The position numbers were made by a program, and so were the translations under genes. Positions 35,044 to 44,234 of a DNA stretch of 64,000 bases are shown here, in pieces. The first letter of the stretch is position 1; each line of letters starts with the position of its first letter. This stretch comes from Roseococcus sp. SYP-B2431 (GTDB lineage: Bacteria > Pseudomonadota > Alphaproteobacteria > Acetobacterales > Acetobacteraceae). Under the pieces are notes generated by a model. It was not told where the DNA came from. It made no database searches and saw only the letters and a program-made list of their open reading frames with translations. The stretch covers positions 186,001-250,000 of the forward strand of contig NZ_SJXD01000028.1 in assembly GCF_004336745.1 (NCBI RefSeq), in the 5' to 3' direction.

Positions 35044-35244
35044 ATGGCCACTGGCACCGTGAAATGGTTCAACGCCACCAAGGGCTTCGGCTTCATCACG
35101 CCGGCCGGCGGCGGCAAGGACGTCTTCGTCCACATCACCGCCGTGCAGGCCGCGGGGCTCCAGGGCCTCAAGGACGGGCAGTCGGTGACGTTCGACCTCA
35201 CCGAGGAGCGCGGCAAGACGGCCGCCGTCAACCTCAAGGTCTGA
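35044..35244 (+). CDS. cspA: Cold-shock protein (CspA family)
   Basis: The 66-residue protein has both RNA-binding motifs, KGFGFI (RNP1) and VFVHI (RNP2), and the start [12 protein letters not shown]. It binds single-stranded RNA and acts as an RNA chaperone. The ATG at 35044 has GGAGAC before it. About 200 bases lie between the groESL terminator and this start, so the message may have a long 5' leader, which often controls cold-shock genes; I see no clear -35/-10 pair. Confidence 0.95.
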   Translation: MATGTVKWFNATKGFGFITPAGGGKDVFVHITAVQAAGLQGLKDGQSVTFDLTEERGKTAAVNLKV

Positions 35245-35279
35245 GGCAGGGGAGGCCGCGCCTCCCTTTGCCAGAGTGG

Positions 35280-35314
35280 AAAGGCCTCTCGCGGGATCCG
35301 CGGGAGGCCTTTTC
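35280..35314 (+). terminator. cspA terminator
   Basis: AAAGGCCTC and GAGGCCTTT arms with inner CGCGG/CCGCG pairing around GAT, ending in TTTTCT; starts 35 bases after the cspA stop. Confidence 0.88.
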
Positions 35315-35380
35315 TGATGGACCCGCGCTGCGAAATGGCATATAGAATGACGCATTGGCCCGTCATCTGGGGTGCAGTTC

Positions 35381-35776
35381 ATGGCCAGGGGTTTTTCCGA
35401 GGCGCAGAGCGCCTTCGAGCCGGCAGGCCCGGCCCGCTACATGGACCCTCTCGGCCATGTCGCCATTCCGGCTCTCGCGGAGGCCTTCGGCGTCTCCGGC
35501 GCGCAATTCGCCGAGACCGCCGGCCTCACCCCCGAGGCCGTGCACCGCACCTCGCGCCTGCACGCCCCCAAGACCCAGGCCCGCGCGCGCGAGGTGCTGG
35601 AGATCCTCTACCGCATCACCGAATGGGCCGGCGGCGAGAAGCAGGCCATGGCCTGGTACCGCGCCGAGCCCCTTCCCGCCTTCGGTGGCCGCACCGCCGA
35701 GGCGCTGGTGAAGGAGGGCCGGGCCGCCCCCCTCCGCGACTATCTGGACCACATTGCCACCGGCGGCTTTGCTTGA
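35381..35776 (+). CDS. Xre/MbcA/ParS-type antitoxin
   Basis: The 131-residue protein starts at ATG 35381 (GGGGTG 6 bases upstream; an in-frame GTG at 35372 is the alternative). It has an Xre-like N-terminal half (VAIPALAEAFGVSGAQFAETAGLTPEAVHR) and the DUF2384 C-terminal block (EVLEILYRITEWAGGEKQAMAWYRAEPLPAFGGRTAEALVKEGR) that plugs RES toxin active sites. It is directly followed by, and overlaps, a RES gene, so it is the antitoxin of that pair and probably autorepresses it. Confidence 0.88.
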   Translation: MARGFSEAQSAFEPAGPARYMDPLGHVAIPALAEAFGVSGAQFAETAGLTPEAVHRTSRLHAPKTQARAREVLEILYRITEWAGGEKQAMAWYRAEPLPAFGGRTAEALVKEGRAAPLRDYLDHIATGGFA

Positions 35777-36279
35777 GATGGCAGGGCACGGCCTGGCGGG
35801 CGCATCATCCGCGATGGTCCTGGGCGCCGCTCTCGGGTGAGGGCGCGGCGCTCAAGGGGGGGCGCTTCAATCCGGTCGGCGTGCCGGCGCTGTATCTGGC
35901 GCTGAGCATCGAAGGAATGTGGATCGAGATGGGGCACGGCTTCGCCCACCGCCTCGATCCCCTGACCGTCTGCTCCTACGAAGTCGACGTGGATGGGATC
36001 ATCGACCTGCGCGAGCCGGCCGGCGTCACGCTGGCGGAGATGGCCTGTCCCTGGGCCCTGGATCGCGCCGAGGGCCGCAAGCCGGCATCATGGGGCCTTG
36101 CCCAGCGCCTGATCGCCGACGGCGCTTCCGGCATCCTCGCGCCGTCTTTCGCCCATCAGGCGCGGCCGGAGATGACGAACCTCGTGCTGTGGCGCTGGGG
36201 GCCGGAACCGCCCCACAAGGTGACGGTCCACGATCCCTCGGGACGGCTGCCGAGGAACGATCTGTCCTGGCGGAGCTGA
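35773..36279 (+). CDS. RES-domain toxin (NAD+-targeting)
   Basis: The 168-residue frame opens with TTG at 35773, overlapping the antitoxin stop by 4 bases (TTGA); an ATG at 35778 is out of frame and the first in-frame ATG would cut off the conserved core. RES motifs are present: GRFNPVGVPALYLALS near residue 30 (Arg of the R-E-S triad), then EGMWIEMGH, and a Ser-containing tail with ASGILAPSF. RES toxins degrade NAD+ by phosphorolysis. The minimal start spacing suggests strict translational coupling. Confidence 0.82.
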   Translation: MRWQGTAWRAHHPRWSWAPLSGEGAALKGGRFNPVGVPALYLALSIEGMWIEMGHGFAHRLDPLTVCSYEVDVDGIIDLREPAGVTLAEMACPWALDRAEGRKPASWGLAQRLIADGASGILAPSFAHQARPEMTNLVLWRWGPEPPHKVTVHDPSGRLPRNDLSWRS

Positions 36280-36331
36280 CGCGGGAAGGCCCCCCTCCGC
36301 GCTTCGGCGCCCCTCGCGACCAGCCCCGGAA

Positions 36332-36358
36332 GCGCGCAGATCTACGGTGTCTGCGCGC
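36332..36358. terminator. Hairpin between convergent RES and RraA-like genes
   Basis: GCGCGCAGA pairs with TCTGCGCGC (9 bp, 9-base loop) in the 95-base gap between convergent genes. No T run; may terminate both. Confidence 0.5.
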
Positions 36359-36374
36359 CTTCGATCCTCATGCT

Positions 36375-37049
36375 TCAGGCGCCCTCGCAGCCCTTCTCCC
36401 TCAGGCTCGCCAGCACCCAGTCGCGCGGCCAGGCCCCGGCCTGGATCTCCTTCTCGGCCTGGAGCTCCTTCGCCTGATGCTTCTCCGCATCGGCGATCAC
36501 CCGCTCGGCATCGGCCAGCGGCACCACCACCACGCCGTCCTCGTCGCAGCAGATGAGGTCGCCGGGCATCACCACCTGACCGCCGCAGGAAACCGCATAG
36601 CCGATCTCGCCGGGCCCATCCTTGAACGGGCCCGCCGGCGTATGGCCGCGCGCCCAGACGCCGAGCTCCATCTTCGCCAGCTGCGGGATGTCGCGCACGG
36701 CCCCGTCCACGATGACGCCGCCGAGCTTCCGCTTCGTCGCGTGGCCCAGCATCAGGTCGCCCATCAGCCCGACCGTCAGGTCGCCATTGCCGTCGGCCAC
36801 GATGACGTCGCCCGGCTCGGCCATGTCGACCGCGCGGTGCAGCATCAGGTTGTCGCCGGATCGCGCCTTCACCGGAAAGGCCGGGCCGCAGAGCCGCTTG
36901 CGGCCGCCGAAGGAGTGGAAGGTGCCGGAGAGCGCCTGCAGCCGGTTCATCACGTCGCCGATATTCGCGACGGGCAGCTTTTGGGCGCGGGCGACGAGGG
37001 ACGGGTCCACCCGCGTGGTGACGGGGCGGATGCGGAAGCCGACGGGCAT
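36375..37049 (-). CDS. RraA-like 4-hydroxy-4-methyl-2-oxoglutarate aldolase family
   Basis: The 224-residue product starts at ATG 37049 (GGAGGAA site). It has RraA/HMG-aldolase motifs: NIGDVMNRL, AGNGD-like VADGNGDLTVGLMGDLM, the GGVIVDGAVRD active-site segment (Arg and Asp of the aldolase) and GDLICCDEDGVVVVP. Class II HMG aldolases split 4-hydroxy-4-methyl-2-oxoglutarate into two pyruvates and need a divalent metal; true RraA instead inhibits RNase E. The retained aldolase residues favour an aldolase or decarboxylase. Substrate not determinable. Confidence 0.85.
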   Translation of the reverse strand: MPVGFRIRPVTTRVDPSLVARAQKLPVANIGDVMNRLQALSGTFHSFGGRKRLCGPAFPVKARSGDNLMLHRAVDMAEPGDVIVADGNGDLTVGLMGDLMLGHATKRKLGGVIVDGAVRDIPQLAKMELGVWARGHTPAGPFKDGPGEIGYAVSCGGQVVMPGDLICCDEDGVVVVPLADAERVIADAEKHQAKELQAEKEIQAGAWPRDWVLASLREKGCEGA

Positions 37050-37114
37050 GGGAAGTTCCTCCAGAATCGGCGGCATGCCACCACGGGCCGCGGCGCTGGG
37101 GAAGACCCACGGCC

Positions 37115-37867
37115 TCAATCGCCCCAGGCGATGTCCTCCTCGCGCGCGAGCCCCTGGAACATCGGCCGCGCGAAGAGGAAGCCCTGCGCAAAACGCAGGC
37201 CGATCTCGCGCAGCACCCGCGCCTCCTCCGCGCGTTCGACCCCCTCGGCCACGAGCTTGATGTCCATCTCGCGCGTGAAGCCGACCAGGCCCGACAGGAT
37301 GGCGCGGCGCATCCGGTCCTCGTCGCAGCCCCGTACCAGCGCGCGGTCGACCTTGATGATGTCCGGCCGGATCTCGACCAGCCGGCCGAGGTTCGAATAG
37401 CCGACGCCGTAGTCGTCCAGGGCGACCGAGAAGCCGTGGCGCCGGTAGGCCTCGATGATCGAATGGAGATGCGCGTCGTCCACGCGCTCGTTCTCGATGA
37501 ACTCGAAGGTCAGGCGGTCGAGCGGAAAGCCGGTGCGCTCGGCCGCCTCCAGCGTGCGGCGGATGCAGGCGCGCGGCTCGTAGACGGCATTGGGCAGGAA
37601 GTTGATGTTCAGCCGCGTCCGCATGCCTAGCCGCGCGGCCGTCTCGATGGCCGTGACGCGGCAGGCCTGGTCGAAGGCGTAGCGGTTGGCGTCGGTCACC
37701 TGCGCCAGGACCTGGGCGGCGGGCTCGCCGGCGGGGCCACGCACCAGCGCCTCATGCGCCACGATGCGACGATCGAAAAGGTCCACGATCGGCTGGAAGG
37801 CCATGGCGATGGGGAAGAGGGGCCGGTCCTCCCGGCAGGCTTCGCAGGCGATCGGCACGGCTGTCAT
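37115..37867 (-). CDS. Stand-alone EAL-domain cyclic-di-GMP phosphodiesterase
   Basis: The 250-residue protein is one EAL domain: FQPIVD, HEALVRG (E39-A40-L41), NINFLP, FEFIENE (catalytic Glu), DDYGVGYSN (from DDFGTGYS), IKVDRALV and AEGVE. The main catalytic residues are kept but several positions are atypical (NINFLP for NxSxxQ, DDYGVG for DDFGTG). It may hydrolyse c-di-GMP slowly or only bind it. A CxxC (Cys8, Cys11) at the N-terminus could be a redox or metal site. Its upstream region is AT-rich. Confidence 0.85.
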   Translation of the reverse strand: MTAVPIACEACREDRPLFPIAMAFQPIVDLFDRRIVAHEALVRGPAGEPAAQVLAQVTDANRYAFDQACRVTAIETAARLGMRTRLNINFLPNAVYEPRACIRRTLEAAERTGFPLDRLTFEFIENERVDDAHLHSIIEAYRRHGFSVALDDYGVGYSNLGRLVEIRPDIIKVDRALVRGCDEDRMRRAILSGLVGFTREMDIKLVAEGVERAEEARVLREIGLRFAQGFLFARPMFQGLAREEDIAWGD

Positions 37868-37965
37868 AGCGGTATCCTCCCTGCCCTCAACGCGCCGGAA
37901 AGGCGTGCAGTATCATCGGTCCGGCACGATTGTCGCCGGCACGAGGCGTGTCCACCGCCGCCGCA

Positions 37966-38045
37966 CTAGAGCTTTTTCTGTTCGATTAGGCTCACTTCAA
38001 AGCTATAACCTATTGTTTCCTCGAAGCATTTTCACCAGATCATGC
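37966..38045. repeat. AT-rich block resembling a dispersed intergenic element
   Basis: Within the 202-base gap between the EAL gene and the sensor kinase lies a block with GAGCTTTTTCTGTTCGATTA and GAAGCATTTTCACC, far less GC-rich than its surroundings. It reminds me of the GAGCTTTTTC-type palindromic intergenic elements of Rhizobiales. It may also hold the EAL promoter. It could be a degraded mobile repeat; I cannot test copy number. Confidence 0.35.
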
Positions 38046-38069
38046 GAAGCAGCAGGATCGGGATCTGCG

Positions 38070-39488
38070 CTAAGGTACCCTGGCCCCGCGGGCGCGCGCC
38101 GGCAGCTCCAGCCGGGCGGCGAGCCCGCCCAGCGCGCTGACGCCCAGCGACAGCCGGCCGCCCACCAGCTCCGAGAGGTCGGCGACGATCGAGAGGCCGA
38201 GGCCCGATCCCTGCACCGCCTCGTCCAGCTTGGTGCCGCGGCCGATCGCAGCCTCGCGCTGCTCGACGCCCATCCCGGCCCCGTCATCCTCGACGGCGAT
38301 CAGGACGACCGGCCGCGCCTCGCCGTCCGGCGCCGGGTTGCGGCTCAGCGACACCGCGATGCTCACCCGCGAGCGCGCCCATTTGCAGGCGTTCTCGGCA
38401 AGGTTGCCGATCATCTCGGCCAGGTCCTGGCGATCCACGCGGGCCGTCGCCGCGGAATCCCCGACCGCGCGCAGCTCGAGATGCGCCGCCGCCGGCAGGC
38501 GCGCCATGGCGGTCGCGATCTCCTCCGCCACCGCCAGCGCGGGCGTGTCCACCGCCGCCGCGCCGGCCAGCGCGCCGACCCGGGCGCGGGCGAGATGGTG
38601 GTCCACCAGCCGTTCCATGGCCGCCGCCTCCCCCAGCGCGCCCTCCACGTCCGGCTCGTCCTGCTGGAGCGAGACGCGCAGCACGGCGATGGGCGTCTTC
38701 AGCGCATGGGCCAGATTGCCGACATGGGTGCGCGCGCGCTCGATCGTGGCGCGGTTCTGGGCCACCAGCTCGTCGATCTCGACAACGAGCGGCGCGACCT
38801 CCAGCGGAGCCTGCAAGGGCTGCAGCGTCTCGCGCGACCCGTCGCGCACCTCGGCCAGCGCCCGGCGCACACGCCGCAGCGGCATCAGCGCCCAGAGCAC
38901 CTGGCCCACGGCACCGGCCACCAGGCCGAGGCCGAGGATCGTGAAGACGAGCAGGAGGATGCGGCTGGTTTGCGCGATGCCCTCCTGCGCTTCCGCCGTC
39001 GTGGAGGCGACCTGCACGAGCAGGGGCGCCGTGCCGTTGAGGGAGGAGCGCGTCTCCTCGCTGGGGGTCACGACGCGGGCGAGGACGCGCATCTCCTCGC
39101 CGCGCGGCCCGGCCGCGGAATAGACCTGCACCTGGCCCTGCCGGCCCGTCGATGCGGGCGGCGGCGGCAGCCGGGCGTCCCAGAGGGACGGCGACGTGGC
39201 CATGCGGCCGTCGCCGGCGGTCACCTGCCAGTAGTGGCCCGAGAGCGGCCGCTGGAACTCCGGGTCCGACAGCGCGCGCGACGCGACGCGGGGCCTCGCA
39301 TCCGCCGACACTGAAAGCGCCGCGACCAGGGCGTCGAGCTGCGCCGCGAGGCGGCTGTCGAAGGCGGCCTCGACCTGCCGGGTCAGCACGGTGAAGGCCA
39401 GCCATCCCGCGAGCGAAAGCCCGCCGCCCACCCAGATGGCCGAAATGAGCGTCAGGCGCAGCGTGAGCGAGCGCAGCGGAAAGCTCAT
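38070..39488 (-). CDS. Sensor histidine kinase (PhoQ/QseC-like, HALKTP type)
   Basis: The 472-residue protein has an N-terminal membrane helix (LISAIWVGGGLSLAGWLAF), a periplasmic domain of about 140 residues, a second helix (LLLVFTILGLGLVAGAV), a HAMP segment, and HisKA with the PhoQ-type box LAHALKTPIAVL, then HATPase with N box NLAENACKWA and G boxes. It starts at ATG 39488, overlapping the regulator stop by 4 bases. With the OmpR-type regulator and PepSY protein it forms a PhoPQ/PmrAB-like envelope-stress circuit. The signal is unknown. Confidence 0.9.
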   Translation of the reverse strand: MSFPLRSLTLRLTLISAIWVGGGLSLAGWLAFTVLTRQVEAAFDSRLAAQLDALVAALSVSADARPRVASRALSDPEFQRPLSGHYWQVTAGDGRMATSPSLWDARLPPPPASTGRQGQVQVYSAAGPRGEEMRVLARVVTPSEETRSSLNGTAPLLVQVASTTAEAQEGIAQTSRILLLVFTILGLGLVAGAVGQVLWALMPLRRVRRALAEVRDGSRETLQPLQAPLEVAPLVVEIDELVAQNRATIERARTHVGNLAHALKTPIAVLRVSLQQDEPDVEGALGEAAAMERLVDHHLARARVGALAGAAAVDTPALAVAEEIATAMARLPAAAHLELRAVGDSAATARVDRQDLAEMIGNLAENACKWARSRVSIAVSLSRNPAPDGEARPVVLIAVEDDGAGMGVEQREAAIGRGTKLDEAVQGSGLGLSIVADLSELVGGRLSLGVSALGGLAARLELPARARGARVP

Positions 39489-40177
39489 GCGCCGCGGCTG
39501 GCCTTCCCCGGGGGCAAGGCGATGCGATAGCCGAGGCCGCGCTCGGTCTCGATGATCGCGGCGCCGAGCTTGCGGCGGATGCGCCCGATCACGACCTCGA
39601 TCGTGTTGGAGTCGCGGTCGAAGTCCTGGTCGTAGAGGTGCTCCGTCAGCTCCGTCTTGGAGACCGGCCGGGCCCCGCACTGGGCCATATAGGCCAGGAG
39701 GCGGAATTCCAGCCCGGTCAGCCGCACCGGCGTCCCCTGGAGGCTCACCGCGGCGGACACGGTGTCGAGCGCCACCTCGCCGCCGTGGCCCAGGCTGATC
39801 TCGGGCCGGGCGACGCCCCGGGCGCGGCGGATCAGCGCCTGCATCCGCGCCACCAGCTCGCCGATGGCGAAGGGCTTGGCCATGTAGTCGTCCGCGCCGG
39901 CGTTCAGCCCCTCCACCTTCTCGGTCCAGGCGCCCCGGGCGGTGAGCACGAGGACCGGTACGGTGAGCCCGGCGGCGCGCCAGCGGCGCAGAACGCTCAG
40001 CCCGTCCAGGCGGGGCAGGCCGAGATCGAGCACGACCACGTCATAGGGCTCGGTCTCGCCGAGGAAGAGGGCCTCCTCGCCGTCCGCCGCGTGGTCCACG
40101 GCGAAGCGCGCCTCCAGCAGGGCGGCGCGGATCTTCGTCGCGAGCGTGGCATTGTCCTCGACCAGGAGGGCGCGCAC
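39485..40177 (-). CDS. OmpR-family response regulator
   Basis: The 230-residue protein has a receiver with phosphoacceptor Asp51 (VVVLDLGLP), Thr/Ala switch (LTARGA) and Lys101 region (YMAKPF), then a winged-helix DNA-binding domain with SKTELTEHLYDQDFDRDSNTIEVVIGRIRRKL. It overlaps PepSY (stop/start share base 40177) and the kinase (4 bases). Together they are a three-gene operon. Binding sites are not visible in the window. Confidence 0.93.
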   Translation of the reverse strand: MRALLVEDNATLATKIRAALLEARFAVDHAADGEEALFLGETEPYDVVVLDLGLPRLDGLSVLRRWRAAGLTVPVLVLTARGAWTEKVEGLNAGADDYMAKPFAIGELVARMQALIRRARGVARPEISLGHGGEVALDTVSAAVSLQGTPVRLTGLEFRLLAYMAQCGARPVSKTELTEHLYDQDFDRDSNTIEVVIGRIRRKLGAAIIETERGLGYRIALPPGKASRGA

Positions 40178-40542
40178 TAGTTCGCCCTTTCCTGGACGCG
40201 GCCCTTGGTCCGCCGGAGCTCGCCGTTCTCGGCGAAGAGCTCCACCTCGAACATCCGGCCGTCCGGCGGCAGGAAACGGAACTCGTAGACCCAGCGGCCG
40301 TCCTCGCGATCAAGCTCCACCTTCACGATGCGGCCGACGTAGCGCCGCTCTACCCGCGCCATCAGCTCGGCCAGGCCCATGATCTGGCCGGATTCCCGGG
40401 CGAGCCGCGCAGCCCTGCGCCGGTTGTCCTCGTCATCGTCGTCGTCGTCCCCGGCCCGGGCGCCGGGCATGGGCTCGCCGGCCACCATCAGCCCGAGGGC
40501 GGTGAGAAGAAGGCCTTTTTCGAGCAGGTCGCGCCGGTTCAT
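40177..40542 (-). CDS. PepSY-domain periplasmic protein of the two-component operon
   Basis: The 121-residue protein has an N-terminal signal (LLEKGLLLTALGLMVAGEPMPGARA), an acidic DDDDDDED run at 32-39, and a PepSY fold (LMARVERRYVGRIVKVELDREDGRWVYEFRFLPPDG, about 60-95). PepSY proteins next to kinases often act as periplasmic sensors or inhibitors. The acidic run could bind divalent cations, which would fit a PhoQ-like system, but this is inference. It is first in the operon with the regulator and the kinase. Confidence 0.85.
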   Translation of the reverse strand: MNRRDLLEKGLLLTALGLMVAGEPMPGARAGDDDDDDEDNRRRAARLARESGQIMGLAELMARVERRYVGRIVKVELDREDGRWVYEFRFLPPDGRMFEVELFAENGELRRTKGRVQERAN

Positions 40543-40670
40543 GCCATCGCCTTAGGATGCCGCTCCTAAACTCAGGATGAACAGGAGGGTCACTGCCGGT
40601 TCATCGCGCCCCCGCCATAAACGCGCCGACCATAAACGCCCAGGCCGGTGACCGGCGCCAGGAGATTTGG

Positions 40671-40856
40671 ATGTTCGCTGCGATCGACGGGGGACTGCTC
40701 GGCCTGGCGGAGATGATGGCGGCGCTCGGCATCCTGCCAGGCATCCTGGCGCTGGCGTCGCGCAAGGCCGGGACGCCGCGCCTGGAGCGGGCGGTGCCCC
40801 GGCCGTTCCACTTCGGCGCGGCGACGGCCGCCCGCCGGATGGATCATCGCGCTTAG
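40671..40856 (+). CDS. Possible small protein, unknown function
   Basis: A 61-codon frame with a good AGGAG site 7 bases before ATG 40671. The N-terminal half is hydrophobic (GGLLGLAEMMAALGILPGILAL), consistent with a single membrane helix, followed by a basic tail. It stands alone in a 556-base interval between PepSY and the LpxH-like gene. I do not recognise it. The rest of the interval (40543-40670 and 40857-41098) shows nothing I can call. Confidence 0.4.
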   Translation: MFAAIDGGLLGLAEMMAALGILPGILALASRKAGTPRLERAVPRPFHFGAATAARRMDHRA

Positions 40857-41098
40857 GTCATCCACTGCCGCAGCGGGGCCGCAGCCTCCTCGATCCGGGG
40901 TACCGGGTCGGGCCCGCCTGATTCACGCCCACGCCGAAGGGGCCCGACGCGAGCAGCCTATCACCCGCGCCGTGACGGCCCAGCGAATCCTCCGCGGCAG
41001 GAACGAGACATGCCACCCGCGCGGGGGTCATGGAAGATTCACGTGCAAACCCAGGCAGGCGCACGCATTCCCGGCGTATTCACAGACGGAGCGGGCTC

Positions 41099-41908
41099 AT
41101 GGCGCCAAGTAACATCGTCGGAGCGGAAGCCGGAACCATGCGCGTGCGGAGCATCTTCATCTCCGACATGCACATCGGCACGCGGGGCGCGCGCGCCGAC
41201 ATGCTGCTCGACTTCCTTGCCAGGGTGCAGTGCGAGCAGCTCTACCTCGTCGGCGACGTCATCGACGGCTGGCGGCTTCGCAAGTCCTGGTACTGGCACG
41301 ACGAGTTCGACCAGGTGATGCGCGTCGTGCTCGGCCTCGCCCAGAACGGCACCAGGGTCACCTACATTCCCGGCAACCACGACGAGATGTTTCGCGAATG
41401 GCTCGGCCTCGAGATCGCCGGCGTGAGGCTGATGCGCGAGGCCGTCCATCACGGCGCGGATGGCCGCCGCTTCCTCGTCATCCATGGCGACGAGTTCGAC
41501 GGCGTCATCCGCTACGCCAAGTTCCTCGCCTATCTGGGCGACTGGGCCTACGACACGGCGCTGGTCCTGAACCGCTGGTTCAACCTGGCCCGCCGGAAGT
41601 TCGGCTATCCCTACTGGTCGCTCTCGCAGTGGCTGAAGCGTCAGGTGAAGGAGGCGGTGAAGGCGATCGACCGCTTCGAGGTCGCGCTGGCCGGCGAGGC
41701 CCGCCGCCGCGGCCTGGACGGCGTGATCTGCGGCCATATCCACCATGCCGAGATGCGCGTCGTGAACGGCGTCATGTACATGAACGACGGCGACTGGGTG
41801 GAGAGCTGCACCGCGCTCGTCGAGCATGCCGACGGCCGGTTCGAGCTGCTGGAGTGGGCCGCGATGCAGCGCGCGCCCCAGAGGATGCGGGAGGCCATGC
41901 CGGCCTGA
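41099..41908 (+). CDS. LpxH/LpxI-like metallophosphoesterase
   Basis: The 269-residue product is a calcineurin-like phosphoesterase of the UDP-2,3-diacylglucosamine hydrolase (LpxH-type) family: FISDMHIG (metal Asp/His), LVGDVIDGW, IPGNHDE, HGDEFD and GHIHHAE. It is longer than Escherichia LpxH (240) and belongs to the class found outside the lipid A operon. I chose ATG 41099 (GGAG 7 bases upstream) over 41138. The stop overlaps the GT4 gene start (ATGA). The pairing suggests a phospholipid or lipid-linked sugar is made or trimmed jointly with that transferase. Confidence 0.88.
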   Translation: MAPSNIVGAEAGTMRVRSIFISDMHIGTRGARADMLLDFLARVQCEQLYLVGDVIDGWRLRKSWYWHDEFDQVMRVVLGLAQNGTRVTYIPGNHDEMFREWLGLEIAGVRLMREAVHHGADGRRFLVIHGDEFDGVIRYAKFLAYLGDWAYDTALVLNRWFNLARRKFGYPYWSLSQWLKRQVKEAVKAIDRFEVALAGEARRRGLDGVICGHIHHAEMRVVNGVMYMNDGDWVESCTALVEHADGRFELLEWAAMQRAPQRMREAMPA

Positions 41909-42906
41909 TGCACCTCACCATCGTCTCGGATGCCTGGCGCCCGCAGGTCAACGGCGTGGTCCGCACGCTGGAGCGCGTCGCCGGCGAGCTGATGGCGCTG
42001 GGCGACGCCGTGGAGGTGATCGGTCCCGACCGCTTCCGCAGCTTCGCCATGCCCGGCTATCGCGACATCCGCCTCGCCTATCGGCCGCGTCCCGCGCTCC
42101 GCGACATGCTGGACGCCGCCCGGCCCGACGCGCTGCACATCGCCACGGAGGGGCCGCTCGGCCTCGCCACGCGCGCCATCTGCGCCGAGCGGGGCTGGCG
42201 CTTCACCACGAGCTTCCATACGCGCTTCGCCGAATACGTCGCGGCGCGCACGGGCATCCCGCCGCGCCTCGTCTGGGCGCTGCTGCGCCGCTTCCACAAT
42301 GCCGGCGCGGGCACCTTCGCCGCGACGCAGACCCTGCAGGACGAGCTGGCGACGCGCGGCTTCCGCCACGTGCTGCCCTGGACCCGCGGCGTGGACCTCG
42401 CCTTGTTCCAGGACGGCGCGCGCGACGCCTGGAAGGGGTTGCCCGGCCCCATCTTCCTCTATGCCGGCCGCATCGCCGTCGAGAAGAACATCGCCGCCTT
42501 CCTGGAGCTCGACCTGCCAGGCACGAAGGTCGTGGTTGGCGACGGTCCGCAGCGCGCCGCGCTCCAGTCGCGCTACCCGGCCGCCCACTTCGCCGGCTGG
42601 CGCCACGGCGAGGATCTGGCCGCGGCCTATCGCGGTGCCGACGTGATGGTCTTCCCCTCGCGGACCGACACCTTCGGCCTCGTGCTGCTGGAGGCCATGG
42701 CCTGCGGCACGCCGGTCGCCGCCTATCCCGTCATGGGCCCGCGCGACGTGGTGGGCCCGGGCGGCGTGCTGGACGAGAACCTCCAGCGCGCCTGCCTCGC
42801 CGCGCTGGACGTGCCGAGGCCGCGCGCCCGCCTCCAGGCCGAGCGCTTCTCCTGGCCCGCCTGCGCGGCCAGCTTCCGCGACCAGCTCGTGACGATCGAA
42901 GGCTGA
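41908..42906 (+). CDS. Family 4 glycosyltransferase (MgtA-like)
   Basis: The 332-residue GT-B enzyme has the N-terminal acceptor motif RPQVNGVVRTLERVA, the TSFHTRF strand, FLYAGRIAVEKNI (phosphate-binding region), and the E-x7-E donor motif PSRTDTFGLVLLEAMACGTPVAAY. It resembles GDP-mannose-dependent lipid mannosyltransferases (MgtA-like), which glycosylate diacylglycerol or phosphatidylinositol carriers. It is coupled to the LpxH-like phosphoesterase by a 4-base overlap. Donor and acceptor are not certain. Confidence 0.87.
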   Translation: MHLTIVSDAWRPQVNGVVRTLERVAGELMALGDAVEVIGPDRFRSFAMPGYRDIRLAYRPRPALRDMLDAARPDALHIATEGPLGLATRAICAERGWRFTTSFHTRFAEYVAARTGIPPRLVWALLRRFHNAGAGTFAATQTLQDELATRGFRHVLPWTRGVDLALFQDGARDAWKGLPGPIFLYAGRIAVEKNIAAFLELDLPGTKVVVGDGPQRAALQSRYPAAHFAGWRHGEDLAAAYRGADVMVFPSRTDTFGLVLLEAMACGTPVAAYPVMGPRDVVGPGGVLDENLQRACLAALDVPRPRARLQAERFSWPACAASFRDQLVTIEG

Positions 42907-42965
42907 CAGAAAAGGCCGGTCGGGCAGAATTGCTGCGCCGCAGCTTTATGCCTTCCGCCGCATGA

Positions 42966-44111
<1,146 letters not shown>

Positions 44112-44234
44112 TCCGCCGCGCCGGATCGCGCCCTGGCCTTTGGCGGGGAAGCGATTCGCCGGTTCGGCGGCTCCTGGCCTAGGATTTCATCAACGGATCG
44201 GCCCGGTCGGCCCATCCTCACGACGGAGACCGGA

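Noticed and set aside
40590-40865. A 91-codon minus-strand frame opposite the small plus-strand ORF
   Set aside because: No ribosome site and basic low-complexity translation; the plus-strand frame has AGGAG and a hydrophobic core.
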